In this document: one piece after another, positions 11,888 through 25,110 of the stretch
Numbering within the stretch: position 1 is the stretch's first letter
How the letters are laid out: each line of letters begins with the position of its first letter
Source: Tubulanus polymorphus
Taxonomy: Eukaryota > Nemertea > Palaeonemertea > Tubulaniformes > Tubulanidae
DNA length: 64,000 nucleotides
Assembly (NCBI RefSeq): GCF_964204645.1
Contig: NC_134032.1
Coordinates: 7,189,175 to 7,253,174 of the forward strand
Direction of reading: 5' to 3'
The notes under the pieces: generated by a model
The model's input: only the letters and a program-made list of their open reading frames with translations
What the model was told of the DNA's origin: nothing
Databases searched by the model: none
Translations under genes and position numbers: made by a program

Positions 11888-13187
11888 GTGAACTACGGCA
11901 CATTATTTTGATCATTCACCAATGAGTACATAATAATAAGCGAACTAACCTTATCACTCGAGGAAACTATGTGATAAAAGATAGATCACTGATTATTGTC
12001 CTTGATCTTGTATAGTGAAACAGAGAATTTACTATAGCAATAACTTTTGTCAATGTGCTTCTAACAGTATACCTGATAGCAGACAATTGGATTCTTCCTG
12101 TAAGCCATCCGAGAGAGCGGGTTCAAGTCTCCGAGTATGTTCGGAAGTTGCAGGTTGTACGTTCAGCAATTGTGATCAACCATGGTATGAACCATACCGG
12201 GTGTTTGAACATCAAATTGGCGCTGACCTAAAGGAACTCTTGACGCTTCTGTCTTAAGAATTTTAAAGAGTGCATCTCTACCACCTAGAGGCCCCATTGC
12301 CTCCGTATGGGTGAGGATGGTATCCACTGAATTATGCGCTTTAACAACGGGGCAAAGGAAGCTGATTTCTGTCAGGTGAAGAGAAGCGAGCACGAAAATA
12401 GATACTAGCCACGATTTTTCTTTTTAAATATTAAAGAAAGCAAAGCGGTTTTAAGTTTTAGATAAATTGAAAATGTTTAAAATGTTCATACAATGATTTT
12501 TGTCCTCGAAAAACTGCCTGGAACACCAACTACATATCTTAGCTGCGACTCAGCCATCTGCGACAGTGAAGAGTGCTGCCGTAATAAGAGTTTTTCAATG
12601 GCATAACTCCTTCTGGGATGCCACTCATTTTTTTGATGTTAGACCAGGAGCCAAACTCATGCTTCTTGGGATATTAAGATTGGAGTGTGTTGGCGTTTCA
12701 GATGGATTAGATGGAGACTGGTGATGTAGTGCTGAGGGACAAACAATTCTATCTTCTGTATATGTAAGAGAGCGCAAAGATGAAAACATGGTCGAAAGTA
12801 AAGGCAGTGAGAATTGTCGCAAGTTCAAGAAATACCATCTATCGTGCAGTTGCCTCAAACATACCAAGTAAGAACATAACACGCAATCTCCAGAACAGGT
12901 TTTTGATTAAATGAATTACTTAAGGCAAAAACTGGTTCTGTTGTGACTTGAGCCAAACGAAATCGCTGATTGACTACATATTATACGGAGACATTGTTGT
13001 TGTCAATATCAAATGACAAGAATCGGAAAGATGCGATCAAAGAGGCCGATGGAGAGTCAATGATCAGTCACTGGCAATTAGATACATATGCTCGCATTTG
13101 TTCTCGGGATCCAACAAAAACCCAGGGAGGAAAGTCACCACAGGAGAAAATCCGGAAAATTAAAAGTTATACATCTGCCCCACCATG
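11888..13187. other. No recognised gene
   Basis: A GAGCGGGTTCAAGTCTCC segment near 12116 is B-box-like and may be a SINE trace, but no A box or fold supports it. Remaining open frames are short and overlapping. Confidence 0.3.
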
Positions 13188-13400
13188 CGAGCGCCGAAGG
13201 GTTTTGGGGGTTCTCCCCCAAGAAAATTTTTGAAATTAAAAGCGTTTTCCGAGCACTTAGTGCGATCTTGAGCCCATGAACGATCACCATATAATATGAT
13301 ATTATATGGTGATATTATATCCATTTCCAATGCGGCACATCCATATTTCACTAAAAATCAGCATCTCAAGCAGTAGAGGTCAAACCACTAAATAAGTGAA
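13188..13400 (+). repeat. Dispersed repeat, copy 1 (GAGCGCCGAAG family)
   Basis: Shares with 25195-25420 the words GCGAGCGCCGAA, CCCCCAAGAAAATT, GAAATTAAA, GCGTTTTCCGAGCACTTAG and CCCATGAACGA in the same order. An AT palindrome at 13284-13312 (TCACCATATAATAT and mirror) sits inside this copy only. Confidence 0.75.
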
Positions 13401-13983
13401 CATTGTGCGCTGTGCGCAGCGCTACCCGAATGACTGTTTTGAGTATAGACACTCGAGACACGACGACGCTATGTTTTCTCACTATATGTACTACTACGAG
13501 TGGCTATAAATAGACGTAGCCTATTAACGATCGATCGCTCACACTATGAGGTCACGCAGATGCGCTATTCTTGCAATATAAATAATCGCAACATTTCAAA
13601 CAAACAGTTTAGAATAAAGTCCAGAATTCCGGATTAAAAAACTCCCTCATTGTTTTAATATCGTCACTCGCACGACTTACTATTTTGAAATTCATTTTGA
13701 ATGATCCACACTCAATGACTGCAGAGAATTAAGAGACTCAAAAACTTCGAACAATAAACGATCTCTGCTGTCTAGACGTAGCCTACACGTACAAAGGAGG
13801 TCACGTCACACAGGTGCACGGCTATCGCCGAAAGATCGATAATTGTAACAGAAGGAAATCATACATACTGAATCCAAGAACATGTCTATCCCACTTTTGA
13901 GCTAAAACGTCTACTTTTACTTAGTAGCCACTTGCGAACAATAAGCTACTTTTCCAGTAGTATACGTTTCAGAATAGTCACTT

Positions 13984-14265
13984 TCAAATAGTACACTTTC
14001 TAAAACGGTTAGTTCTCGAAAGTCTCTGGTTGTAAAACATGTGGTATTCAGAGTCTACGATTCGTATTGTACACTGTTAAATAGTATACTTTCTGAAACG
14101 GTTGGTTTTCGAAAGTCTCTGGTTGTAAAACATGTGGTATTCAGAGTCTACGATTCCGTATTATACACTTTTAAATAGTATACTTTCTGAAACGGTTGGT
14201 TTTCGAAAGTCTCTGGCTGTAAAACATGTGGTATTCAGAGTCTACGATTCGTACCGTATACTCTG
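13984..14265. repeat. Tandem repeat, three copies of a ~93-bp unit
   Basis: GTCTCTGGTTGTAAAACATG recurs at about 14022, 14115 and 14209. The whole unit (TAGTATACTTTC, AACGGTTGGTTTTCGAAAG, then TGTGGTATTCAGAGTCTACG) is repeated with few changes. Non-coding. Confidence 0.85.
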
Positions 14266-14279
14266 ATTACTCGAAGGCA

Positions 14280-15300
14280 TATGCTAGCTAAGGTGGATAT
14301 ATTCCTTGAATCAACTGTGCTTTTGTCTATCTGCCTAGATCAACCATAGCGAGTCAAACAATTACAGAAAGAAATGGCTAACGTCACAAAAAGAATGAAT
14401 TTTTGACGTTTTGGTCAGTTTATATCTAGCAAAATCAATATTGACATCATTATTCTGGTACTGGCAATGCATTGGTAACTCATTTACAAAAGATGCTCAG
14501 TGTCAAAACATCTGCTCACATGCTAAACCTGCATCATTATAAATCACGTGCTTGCCACTGTCGGTTTTATAGTCAGATTTGAAACTCCATCAGAGAGAGA
14601 AAGACTCCAAAGACAAAACACTTATGCGTGAAAAAATACATGTAAAATCTTCCAAGATTTGAGAGTTTTGACAATGGAGGAAAGATAAAGGTGCAACAGC
14701 TTAAGAAACCGGAATGAGCAAAGAGAATTGGGACTTGCCCTGTCTTGAAATTTCTATCGTTAATTTTGTGAAATAAGAGGAATTCTTGAAAATTGTCCAG
14801 CGAACATTTATCTGGATCAATGTCTACCAATCATCATTCCGAACTGATGCTTGGCTCTATCGCTGATTCTACCTGATTCTATATACACAACACCATGACT
14901 GAACTAGACACATGGCACTGCATGGACTTTGAAACAGGTCACTACTGCAAACTGATACCTCCGTGGTTGAGCAGCCCGAATTTTTGTTTCGATCCGAAAA
15001 TGCTTATCAGAGGTCAATCGAAGATTCAGAAAGAATCCGTTTCAAATCTTCTTTAGACAAAACAACAGTGTTCATGTTGATATATGATTTTGAGAGTTTA
15101 TTGGAATTCTCTCAAACCCAAGAACAGAAGAAGAAAACGAATGAAAAATATGAAATGTACAATTAATGATTTCATTATTTATGACGAAAGAGAAACTGCC
15201 ATTACTATGCTCGTAATACTTACTACAATGAATATAGAAAATACAGTGAACACAATCAATCAGGAAGTCTGAAATCTGATTCTGAATATCACCACTAACA
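14280..15300. other. No recognised gene
   Basis: Short frames only, e.g. 14830-14573 minus and 14963-15166 plus, without family resemblance or splice partners. Confidence 0.3.
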
Positions 15301-15301
15301 A

Positions 15302-15493
15302 TTAACCGCGTTCAAAGAACTGCCTCGATTTTAGTATATCAGCCTTCATCCTTTCCATGGCCAGGGCAGCTTTCGCATGGTGTTCAGATAACTTAATTTT
15401 AGTTTGGCCATCATCCGTAGCTACTTTCTTGTTGTTCAATAAGTCGCAAGTAAGGCAGGTATCAGTCCATGGGCTTCGAAATGAAAGGTTCAT
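15302..15493 (-). pseudogene. Fragment of a transposon-encoded protein (Cys pair plus helix)
   Basis: The minus frame reads RSPWTDTCLTCDLLNNK, then a charged helix (HHAKAALAMERMKADILKSR). A CxxC pair followed by a long charged helix in this spacing is a pattern I associate with transposase-like proteins of aquatic animals, seen here as one isolated exon of 63 codons. No flanking exons were identified, and the family is not named. Confidence 0.35.
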
Positions 15494-16109
15494 TTTATTG
15501 AAAATTTTCCTGTAGATGGATAGCGTTACGGGACGGTGATTAGTAAAAATCCCTTGTATAGTTCTACCACATTAAGATGGGATGGTAGATATTTCTTGTT
15601 TGTTGAAGTACGACCATAGTGACTCTCTGTCGGTTCATATGATTGATGTGATCTTCAACCTGAAACGGAAAGTATTTTGTTAGTCTGATAATGAATCTTT
15701 TGTTTGCCAATACTTATTTATCATATGTGAATGATAATTGGTAATCACTACGTACCATATTGATAATTTCTGGTTAAGTAACATACTGATTGCCATGCCT
15801 CCCCGATAAGTTCCATGATTTATGACACTGCAGTTGATAATATTCCCAAAGACCGAGGCCAGTTGCTGAAAAGACGGAGTAAAGGCTCAGCATTATTCAA
15901 AATGCTAATAAACCCTTACCTAGTGAAAAATATCTTATCACACAGGGATAGTGCGTTTTTCAAGCATTTCTTAACGTTACCACCGGGATAAAATGCAGAA
16001 TCTTCACCCGCGTTCGACGTGATGTTGTTAAGCCTCAACAGAATACGGATAACCAGGTTCAGCTCAGACAAGGCCTAGTGGTCAACATGTTTTTTTCTAA
16101 TCATTTAAA

Positions 16110-16899
16110 GGCCGAGGAGCAGTATTAAAGCCCAATCAATGTCAAAGATAGCAGTACCCATGAAGCAATAGTGCAGTGGAGAGCTCCAACGGTTGAAACT
16201 GGAAATCTCCTATTTTCTCTGTCAGTTATCCGATTTGGACCCTCCTTTTTGTCAGACATATGTATTAATATGTAATATATTTATTTCTGCAGTCAAAAAT
16301 GTGTTTTAGGCCCTCCTCTACGAGAAATTAAGCTTTTTAGTTGGTATTTCCTTCAAAATTTGAATCTTTGAATGACATAGAGGGAGGAGTTATCCAGTGA
16401 ATTAGTGTAGCTCACAGAGCACATTAACAGTAATTTGATACCTTTAGTCATCAGTATACATCAACAAAACATAGCCTCATTCATAGTACCAAAATTTGGC
16501 AACATCAAAACTTTTTCTATGGTCCATGGATCAGTCTCGTACACTTGTTTAGCTATCTACCATCAATGTTGTGTCCAAATTTCATTGAAATCAGATAAAA
16601 ATTAATGATTTTCAAGAAATTTGAAATGTCTCTAAAATCTTTTATCTTGGCCCTATCTCTACAAAAAAAGATCGCTAGCATCAGATTTTCATTCCCACTA
16701 TGACTAGATTATTTAAAATTAGTTTAGAACTTGATATGAAAACTTTTATGAATTTTTCAAATTTAACTGTGTGTGACCTGCTTTTCTGTTGTGAGCCAAC
16801 CTCGCTCACTCTAAACATTATAAACAAGATAATGTAAAAGTGGGAGGGCCGATCTCAATTGTTTGCCACCCGGTTAACTAGCATCCATACTCCTCGGCC
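16110..16899. mobile_element. Non-autonomous DNA element with TTTAAA-flanked inverted ends
   Basis: Left end GGCCGAGGAG preceded by TTTAAA (16104-16109); right end CTCCTCGGCC followed by TTTAAA (16900-16905). The flanking palindrome is compatible with a TTAA target duplication, as used by piggyBac, Kolobok and some Sola elements, but the TIR is short and the class is not proven. The 790-bp interior has no gene. Its first 265 bp recur inverted at 10309-10580. Confidence 0.6.
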
Positions 16900-17104
16900 T
16901 TTAAACATATTGTACACATCAACTGCTATGAATATAGGATTCAAAAAATTCATTATATGATTGTCAATTTTCAGACCAACAACGAAGAATAAAACACGCA
17001 TTTGTTAAATCTATACTGTCTAATAATTTGAACAAACTGTCTTTTATAAAAAAAACTCCATCAATTGATTATGGATGAGTCTAATGTCTATTTCAACCTG
17101 CCTT

Positions 17105-17318
17105 GAGAGCATTCCAGGTGGCCTAGCTCACTCAGTTTTGGTAGTACATACCTAGGTCTTAGTAGGACCAGAAAGGACAGGCAGTCGACCTAAATCAAAA
17201 TTTTTTAATCCATATGAAACTGTATTGAAGGATATCCAAAAAGTCTTTTCTGGTCCTAAGACATTTATCAGGTATGTACTACCAAAAATGAGCACGCTAG
17301 GCCACCCGGAATGCTCTC
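17105..17318. repeat. Foldback MITE with ~75-bp imperfect inverted repeats
   Basis: The left arm runs GAGAGCATTCCAGGTGGCCT, then TTTTGGTAGTACATACCT, then AGGACCAGAAA. The right arm is its reverse complement with small gaps. The central loop is about 60 bases. No gene inside. Confidence 0.8.
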
Positions 17319-19900
17319 GATAGCGCAAGATTATAAGTAGCGCTTTAGTTGATTCATGACATAGAGGGATAGATTTTTGGTCAAAAGAGTATAGAATTAT
17401 CACTGCTTGGATATAGACCCAATTTCATAAACTAGACATGAGGAGACACTTATCATTGCATTTGGATTTAATAATTTACTTCAAAAATGCTGCCCAGATA
17501 ATGACATAACACTCACCACTAATTACATACACGTGTCTGTTGCCACACTGTAACAGATACACAGATGGAATCCTGAGTGGACACTAATTTAGAACACAAA
17601 CAAACAACTCTACCCACTTGTTCAAAACCAACTTAATGCAGGGGGTATAAACCTATTTTAGCCATTTTACACTGCACGATAATTCACATGGCATCTTAAA
17701 CGGTTTAAGGGTCCATGATTCAGCGAAGTTAAAACCGGTCAGAAGGCTATGCTATTCCATACTTGCAACGAGCAGTCCCGATTGCTTGTAGATATTTGAA
17801 ACGGAGTAGCATCGGTTCATTAAGCGCCTATCAGATCGAGTTTATTGGATTTTTTGCCTTTACCTAACACATATCGATGTACGAATGGACTTTGGCTAAA
17901 ATTGCCTTGGTTTATTTTCTGCTAAGGACGCTGTGGAAGTTTCAATTTCAATCCAAAATGAAAATAATGGAGGAATTAATGGGATAAATTTTTCAATTTC
18001 CAAGTCCATGAAAGAAAGGATGATGATTGCCATCCGGTGTTTAGATGTAATTATCGACCGGCTACACGAGTGAAATAGCAAGGAAGAAATTGAAAGATCG
18101 CTGAGCCCATCCGCAGTGCAACAATCGCCTTTAACAAGCAAGTACTGCAACGGCTTCATAGAGAATGTGGCAGAAGTGCTCATTATCATTCTATCATTAC
18201 CAGGTTATTGTTGCTGGGTTGCAAATGGTCTACAACACAAAGTTGCATTCGAAGACAGCCGTGTTTGGATAAGAAGAGATTCACACTTGTGGCCCCATGT
18301 GGAAGCACCAACAAAAATGTCAGCCAGAGAAGAACTATGAATAAAGTTGGCATGAGCAACTACGTGATAAGTTTAAACCCATGGCAACCCAAACGCAATT
18401 GGTTATCAAGACTAGATAACAGAAGTAGGGGAATTCCATAATAGACACGCTTATGCGAAGACTACCAGCCTATCTGGTATTGATGAATGTGACAGAACTT
18501 ATATGATGTATATACTGTATATGATACACCAACACTGGAAATTTGTTTAAAATTCAGTAAGATGATTCATTTATGATCCCTTCTAGGAATGATGAATTAG
18601 AATTCACTAATACATACAGAGAGATAGCTACCAAATAAGACAAAACTTAAACATAAAAGATGATTGATGACATTGAATTTGAATGTTCTGCAGATTTCCA
18701 CAGTGGGTGGAACTGTTTTAATCATGCATTATTTTTACATATAGTTTAATACTGTCAATAGGACTCTGCAAAATTTTGTCCACCAGGGCGGCAGCACTGT
18801 ACTAGAGGGCATTGTTTTTACTTCCTGGTTAGGGAATACCATAGACATTCTGTGAAAATAACACTGAATAAAAGCCGAAAATGCCTTTATATACCAATGT
18901 TCTCAAATTTCCTAAGGACATAAATAATAAAGGTCCAATGGCCCTGTGGCTCACCATTAAATCATTTAGTGCATATATTGTAAAAAATATTATACTAAAT
19001 ATAAACTAATTTGGATTGAAGATGTATGAGGCTGACAATATATGCGCCTGCAGATGTGTTAGAGTTCTGTGTATATTATCATTGCCATATACTGTATAAT
19101 TATATTGCGTCGGCTGACTGCTTACGCGGGTATATACGAATGTACTAGCGACGCAGTATTAGATTGGCCGTAATTTCACAAGTCAGAATACATCCATCCA
19201 CAAAATATACAAACATATACGGACTTATTTTTCTAGAAATAAAAAAATACCGGCTATGATTGGAAGACCCACTACGAACCCCGTCATTGGTATCATCATA
19301 CTTGCTAGTTCAGAATTGCAACTGAATTGAATAGCCTACTCGCTTATATTCGTGTCAACGAACAAAATTATAAGCAATCGTACAATACCTAATCGAATAA
19401 AATGTTCGCCATTTTGTCTTGGGTTTCAAATTAGGCTTTCCCAATTACATCAGAGACGCTGAAATTCCCGGAATTTCCCGTATATCCCACAAACAGCCAA
19501 TCACATCCATTGTAGCTCAGGTTACAAGGTCAACTCAAATAAATAGAAGCGAGGAAATTTAGGAGGTTTATAAAGTGAGGGCCTGTAGGTCGAAAAGTAC
19601 ATTGAGATCAGTCGAACTAAAAACGGCGACACTTCCAGGAAGGATTGAACTTTTATACATTTCAATTTCAAGCATGCAAATTGTCATATATAAAAACGTG
19701 CCATTACCAAATGCTAAAAAGCAGGGTTTTTGCGTGTTTTTCAAGAATAAGTCCCCTAAAAATAACTCGATCACTATGATATTTTCGTGGGCTCGAGAAC
19801 TCATTAAGCCAAACCATGAAACCAAAAATCAACACAATCGGTTCAACAGCCAATGTTTGTGCCTTGTTGACACACCGGTACTCTATTCATTTTCAATGAA
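17319..19900. other. No recognised gene
   Basis: Open frames at 18189-17896 (minus), 18116-18441 and 19575-19900 (plus) are short and show no domain. A small inverted pair TGCGTCG/CGACGCA lies at 19107-19160. The left end of the ISL2EU element should fall near the right side of this stretch, but I could not place it. Confidence 0.3.
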
Positions 19901-19924
19901 AACTGCTTCATCAGACCGTTTGCA

Positions 19925-21403
19925 TAGGCAAACCTACGGTTCGCCAAAAAAGACTCAAATGGAGAATAGCCATCAAAAGACTCCATTCAGAGACCAAAAA
20001 GATATGGGAGCCAGGAAAATGGTCAGGGGTTTGTTCTAAGCACTTCACAGCTGATTCCTAAAAGAACCTAGGATAATTAGGTAAGTAAAACTTAAACTAC
20101 AATGTAGAAAAATCATATTTTATGCATAACTGTAGGAGGTTGACATTGAAATAATGTAAAAAATTGTGCAGTAATAGACTCACACTGACAGAAGAGAGTG
20201 ACTAGTTTGTATTGTATGCTCTAGTATCTCGATCTATTTTATTTACAGCTGAAAGGAACAATTTGAAAGAGAATGCTGTGCCAACTATCTTCCAGTTTCG
20301 AGAGACACCAAAATCAAATACTGCTAGAGCTCCGAGGGCTAAGAAAAGGCGAAAGTTGTTTGCTGATGCAGATATAACTAATGTGGGTCGTGAGGTAGTC
20401 TACCCAGAACAACCTGAACCAGAGTCAGAGATTCAGGCAGATTACTCTGTTGAAGAAGAAAGGATTGGTGTGGATGTTGTAATTAGCTGTCACCTACTGA
20501 ATGATACCAACGCGCGTATGTCTGTGCATACATTTAAGGTTAATGCCGAAGCTATCCATTTTTACACTGGACTTGAAAACTATGAACATTTTTTGCAGTA
20601 CTAGGGGAAGCAGCCTATGACCTTTACGTATCAGAATGTAAATTAAACCTGAGGATCAACTATTCCTCACTCTCATCAAATTGCGCCAGGCGAAGGAAAA
20701 CATAGAACTTTCATTCATGTTTAATATAAGTGAAAGTACTGCGGGATCAATTATTGACCTCTGGATACGATTCATGTACTATCAGTTTAAAGAACTTGAT
20801 ATTTGGCCAAGTAAAGATAATATCGTGAATTACATGCCAAAAAATTTTGGGAAACAATTCGGAAAAACTCGAGTTATTCTAGATGCGACCGAGATCCCAA
20901 TAGCTAAGCCCTCAAATGTAACTGCCCAATCAGCAACTTTTTCTACTTATAAAAACAAAAAAACTTTAAAAACAATGATAGGTATAACACCACACGGTAT
21001 GGTGTCATACATAAGTGACAGCTATGGAGGGTCCAGTTCTGATCGGCAAATTATCGAAAGATCCCCACTTGTAACTGAGAAGAATAATTATTTTGCGAGA
21101 GGGGATTCCATTATGTCTGACCATGGAATAATAATTCAAGACTTATTTGACACTTTTGCTGTCAAAGTGAATACCCCACACATGCTGAAAGGAAAAAGTC
21201 AGTTAGATCCTGAAGATGTAGTTTATGATAGGCGTATTGCTTCGAAGAGAATCCATGTGGAGCGAGTCATTGGTTTAGCAAAAACGTATAAGATCTTGGA
21301 AAGGCCTCTGGGTCCATATAAAACACAAATGGGTTCCTTCATTAAATATATTTGCTGTGTTCTGGTCAACTTCAGACCATCCATTGTTGACCGAGAAGCA
21401 TAA
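19925..21403 (+). pseudogene. ISL2EU transposase (THAP + DDE), degraded N-terminal half
   Basis: Around 19930-20060 one frame gives the second half of a THAP domain (KRLKWRIAIKRLH, then GVCSKHFTADS with the closing Cys-x2-His) and then a stop. After a TTTACAG acceptor, 20238-20604 continues with ENAVPTIFQF, a usual THAP-linker motif. Frameshifts near 20600-20645 separate this from the catalytic part (20681-21403), which is open throughout. That part holds DATEIPIAKP (first Asp), then STYKNKKTLKTMIGITPHG, GGSSSDRQI (second Asp) and SKRIHVERVIG (Glu). The segment usually reading ADRGF is SDHGI here. The N-terminal Cys pair of the THAP was not found. The catalytic domain looks complete; the protein as a whole does not. 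Confidence 0.8.
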
Positions 21404-21560
21404 ATAATGAGCAGTTATCTAATCAAATTGACTAAAATCAATGTTAAATTCATCTAAAACTAAATGTATTATATTATACAAATGTAAAATTGTGTATTAC
21501 AATACTTTACAATAAATGTTTTGCCAAATACTTTTTATATATATTTTCGTAGAATTCCTC

Positions 21561-22020
21561 TTAATTTGGAAGTAGCTTCATTTCACAAAATGATTTATTG
21601 TATGTGATTTTTTCAACATGCAAATCTTTGAACGTATACACTATGAAGTAGCAAACATCACGGCCAGTTATATGCAGTTGACCCTGAATCTGATAATAAT
21701 AGTTTGTCCTCAAAGACATTGATTCATCATCATTCAGTTGGAGGTATGGAAATTTATTATTTGGGAAAATTTCATCGTGTTTTCCAACATATGAACATTT
21801 CGCTTCAACAAGAGAATCATCATTGATTAGTCCATCTGGTGTCGCTGCAAGGTAAGGTTTTACAACACAGATGAACAACCCAGATTCCAACACTTTTTAA
21901 CCATCCGCTAGGATTAGTACGACTTGCTTCCATTCGGCAGCAGTCTTTTCATCGCGAGTTTTGTGTCGTTTGTTGATTAGTTCACCAAAATTCTGATCTG
22001 CTTCTACTACAGAAAACTGT
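21561..22020 (-). pseudogene. YqaJ-like nuclease, C-terminal exon of the ISL2EU accessory gene
   Basis: The minus frame 21893-21561 shows ESGLFI, YLAATPDGLINDDSLVEAKC (PD...ExK nuclease motif: Asp in PDG, Glu and Lys in VEAK) and YYYQIQGQLHITGRD, the core of the YqaJ/lambda-exonuclease-like fold. Upstream (to about 22020) the same strand reads FGELINKRHKTRDEKTA, fitting the start of that domain, but a stop (TAG-type, near 21898) lies between. The motif residues are intact. The rest of the protein lies at 29833-31538, beyond the nested insertion. Confidence 0.75.
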
Positions 22021-25000
22021 CTTGTTAATATTTGTATTAGTATGGTGTACTGTGTGGCATTCAACTGCACAAACAGTTCAGAATCAGGGCTGGATGGAGT
22101 AAGTTTTCATCGATTTCCTTTGAAGGACAAGAAAAGGCTTTTGAAATGGACTGCCGCATTGAAGCTGAAGAACTTCACCCCGACTGTTCATTCCCATTTG
22201 TGTAGTGACCATTTTTCGGATAATGCTTTTAAGATTCCACCGTCTATCGCTTTGTCAATTGGTTACAAATCCGAACGTTTTCGTTTAAATGGTGATGTCG
22301 TCCCTACGATTTTTAATTTTGATAAACATCATAATGGTACTTCATCACATTCACCACAGACACCAATAGCTAGTACGTCCAGTGGTAGACCAAGCAAAGC
22401 CATGGAGAAGAGAGATCATGTAAAGGTAGGTTGATAAACAATTAAATTTACGTAATTCTCGGTTTGCACTGCCCAAAGCAATGCGATGCCAAATTGAATC
22501 CCATTTTCTTTCAGTGACAGTGCTATTTTAATTTTTAACTTGTTTTATGTCTGCTTTTAGATAGTGAAAGATCTAATGTCAAGTCCAAGAAAAGAGAAAG
22601 TTGTGCCTGTTGTAGATAGTAGTCTCATCGAAGAACCTTCAGTACCAATCCCTTCATTGGATAACATTGATGACTGGCCTACCATTTAGAAGTATCGGGA
22701 CAAATACTGGCATGGTTGTAAGTGATTGTGTATTCCTATACTTAGCCCATCTAATTGTAATTGCCCCACAACCCTATTTTCAGTTTTCAGAATGTTTTTT
22801 TAACTAGGTGTTTGTATAAATCAATTTTCAGGAACATCATAATCAGTTAGTACAGTGCAACATCAAGCCTAAATCATCATCAAAACGTAGTCAGACGGAT
22901 GGAATAAATTTTCAATCGGATAAGAGTGTTCAGTGTGAACTCCTGGAATCTGAAACAGCAAATGATGATTTCCATGACAGTGATATTGAAAGTGATGATG
23001 AACCTGATGATGAATTTTACGACCCTACGTGGGATCCCAATGATGAAGATTCAGAGTAAGTCTAAACATATTATTTTATTGCAAAATTGAAAATGGCATT
23101 TTTTATAAGCATTTCTGTTTTGATTATCAATGAATAACATATTGTCACATGGAAACCCTGGAGAGATCAAGTATATTTTTCAGTTTTCTTTAGCGTGAAA
23201 CCCTACGTAGTTAATCTTATGGTTTGAATTTTATTCTTATTTTCTGCAGCGGTGAAGACGTCGATGCTGGTGAATTCCCCGATGTCAGCACAAGTGCTAA
23301 TTTTGACGATCCCCAAAATGAAAAAAAATTCATTTGTTTTGAATCTGCTTTTGTTTCGTTACTGTCGGTATGTCACGAGTGCCTTTCACCATGCAAGATA
23401 ACAAAACGTTATACGACAGGATCGTCGGTGACTATTTGTTTGGGTGAACAAGCTCATTTTCGGGTCTGGTCCTCCCAGCCAAGACATCAGAAAATGCCCA
23501 TTGGAAACTTGTTGATTGCAGCCGGTGTATTTTTCGGGGCATTGAGCCCTACCAAATTCGTTAATTTCTGCAAGAACCTAGGACTATCTATGTTTGGTGT
23601 TCGCCATTATTTCAAGTTGCAGTCGAGTTACCTCTGTATGGCAGTTGATAACGTTTGGAAATCGTGTCAAAAACAATTGATAGAGGAGAGAAAAACTGTC
23701 GAGAAGACATTGATTCTAGGTGGAGATGGAAGGTGTGACTCGAGAGGACACACAGCCAAATAAGGTTCTTATTCGTTAATGGATATGGTTGACTCTAAGA
23801 TTCTTGACTTCCAGCTAGTACAGGTAATTCATAGATCATTCTACTCACAATTCAGGTTTTAGATTTGTCATATTATTTAAGGTGGCACTGGTAATATTCC
23901 ATGTGACTTCACTAGATGTGTTGAATCAGCGCTTTCATATGCGTGCTGTAAAGAAAATCAGTGCAATTTTTTTCAGAGCAACGAAGTAATTAGTTCGAAC
24001 GTAATGGAGTTGGAAGGTTTCAAACGATCCTTAGACTATTTAGTAAACTCGAGTAAACTCAATGTTGATCAAATAACAACTGACAGACATCAACGGATAA
24101 AGAAGTATTTAAGGCAAAACCACCCCACTATACAACAGTGGTTTGATGGCTGGCACTTAGCAAAAGATAATATTCTGTTGTTTTGTCATCAGCTTTTATG
24201 AATTAGGTTCCGGTTTTAGGTGACATATGTCGAAGATCAAAATTTCATAATTTTCAGGAAAAAAAGGCTAAAACCAAAAAGTTTGCTACCCTGAAGGATT
24301 GGTCGAAAGCATTGAGTAATCACATGTATTGGGTCGGTGGAAGCAGTGGAGGCGATGCAGAGTTGGTTGTTGACAAATGGAAGTTATTAATTAATCACGT
24401 TGCTGACATACACGAACATGACAGTGCGAAGTTCAAAACTTGCGCGCATGGAGATTTAGAGTCAAGAAACTGGATTAAGAAAGGTAAGATCAAAATACAG
24501 GTTGAGATATTGATATTTCAAATTATTTTCTTTTTTCAAATCCTACCTCATACATGTCATATTTTATTTCAGGTTCTGCTGCCCATAAAGTATTAAAAAG
24601 TATAGTCCCGGCGAAAGGTCTTCTTACAGATATCGGGAAGATATCACCAGCTGCGCAAACTTCCAGTATCGAGTCGTATCATCGCCTGGTTGTACACTTT
24701 GCGCCAAAGGATCAACATTATTTCTTTGATTCCATGAATGCAAGGTAATTGATGATAAATACATATATTTCAAAAATATTTGTATTCTAGTAATTCTAAT
24801 CACTGATGATATTCTCATTTTTGGTGGGAGACAGGTCTATGATTGAATTACAAGTTTTTTAACTGTTCCTTTTCATTTGTAGACTTTAACTATCAGCTTT
24901 ACACTTCAATGAAAATAGCAATCGTGAACAGGCAGTCACCACAAATGGAAGTGAGCAGTTTCAGCTTTATTTCTCGAAACATAAAGATGGCGCACCAGTG

Positions 25001-25110
25001 GCTAAACAAGTTAAAGTTCCTATGACATTTAGTAAGTTCAATCAATTCTTCGGTCCCAAAATATCTTCAAATGTGTAAAAAGCATTGTTTTTCTGAAATA
25101 ATCTGTTAAC

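Noticed and set aside
22561-22727. Obligatory second exon of the Kolobok-like transposase
   Set aside because: It contains an in-frame TAG and does not join the next exon in phase, whereas exon 1 joins 22832 in phase; it is kept only as a possible alternative exon.
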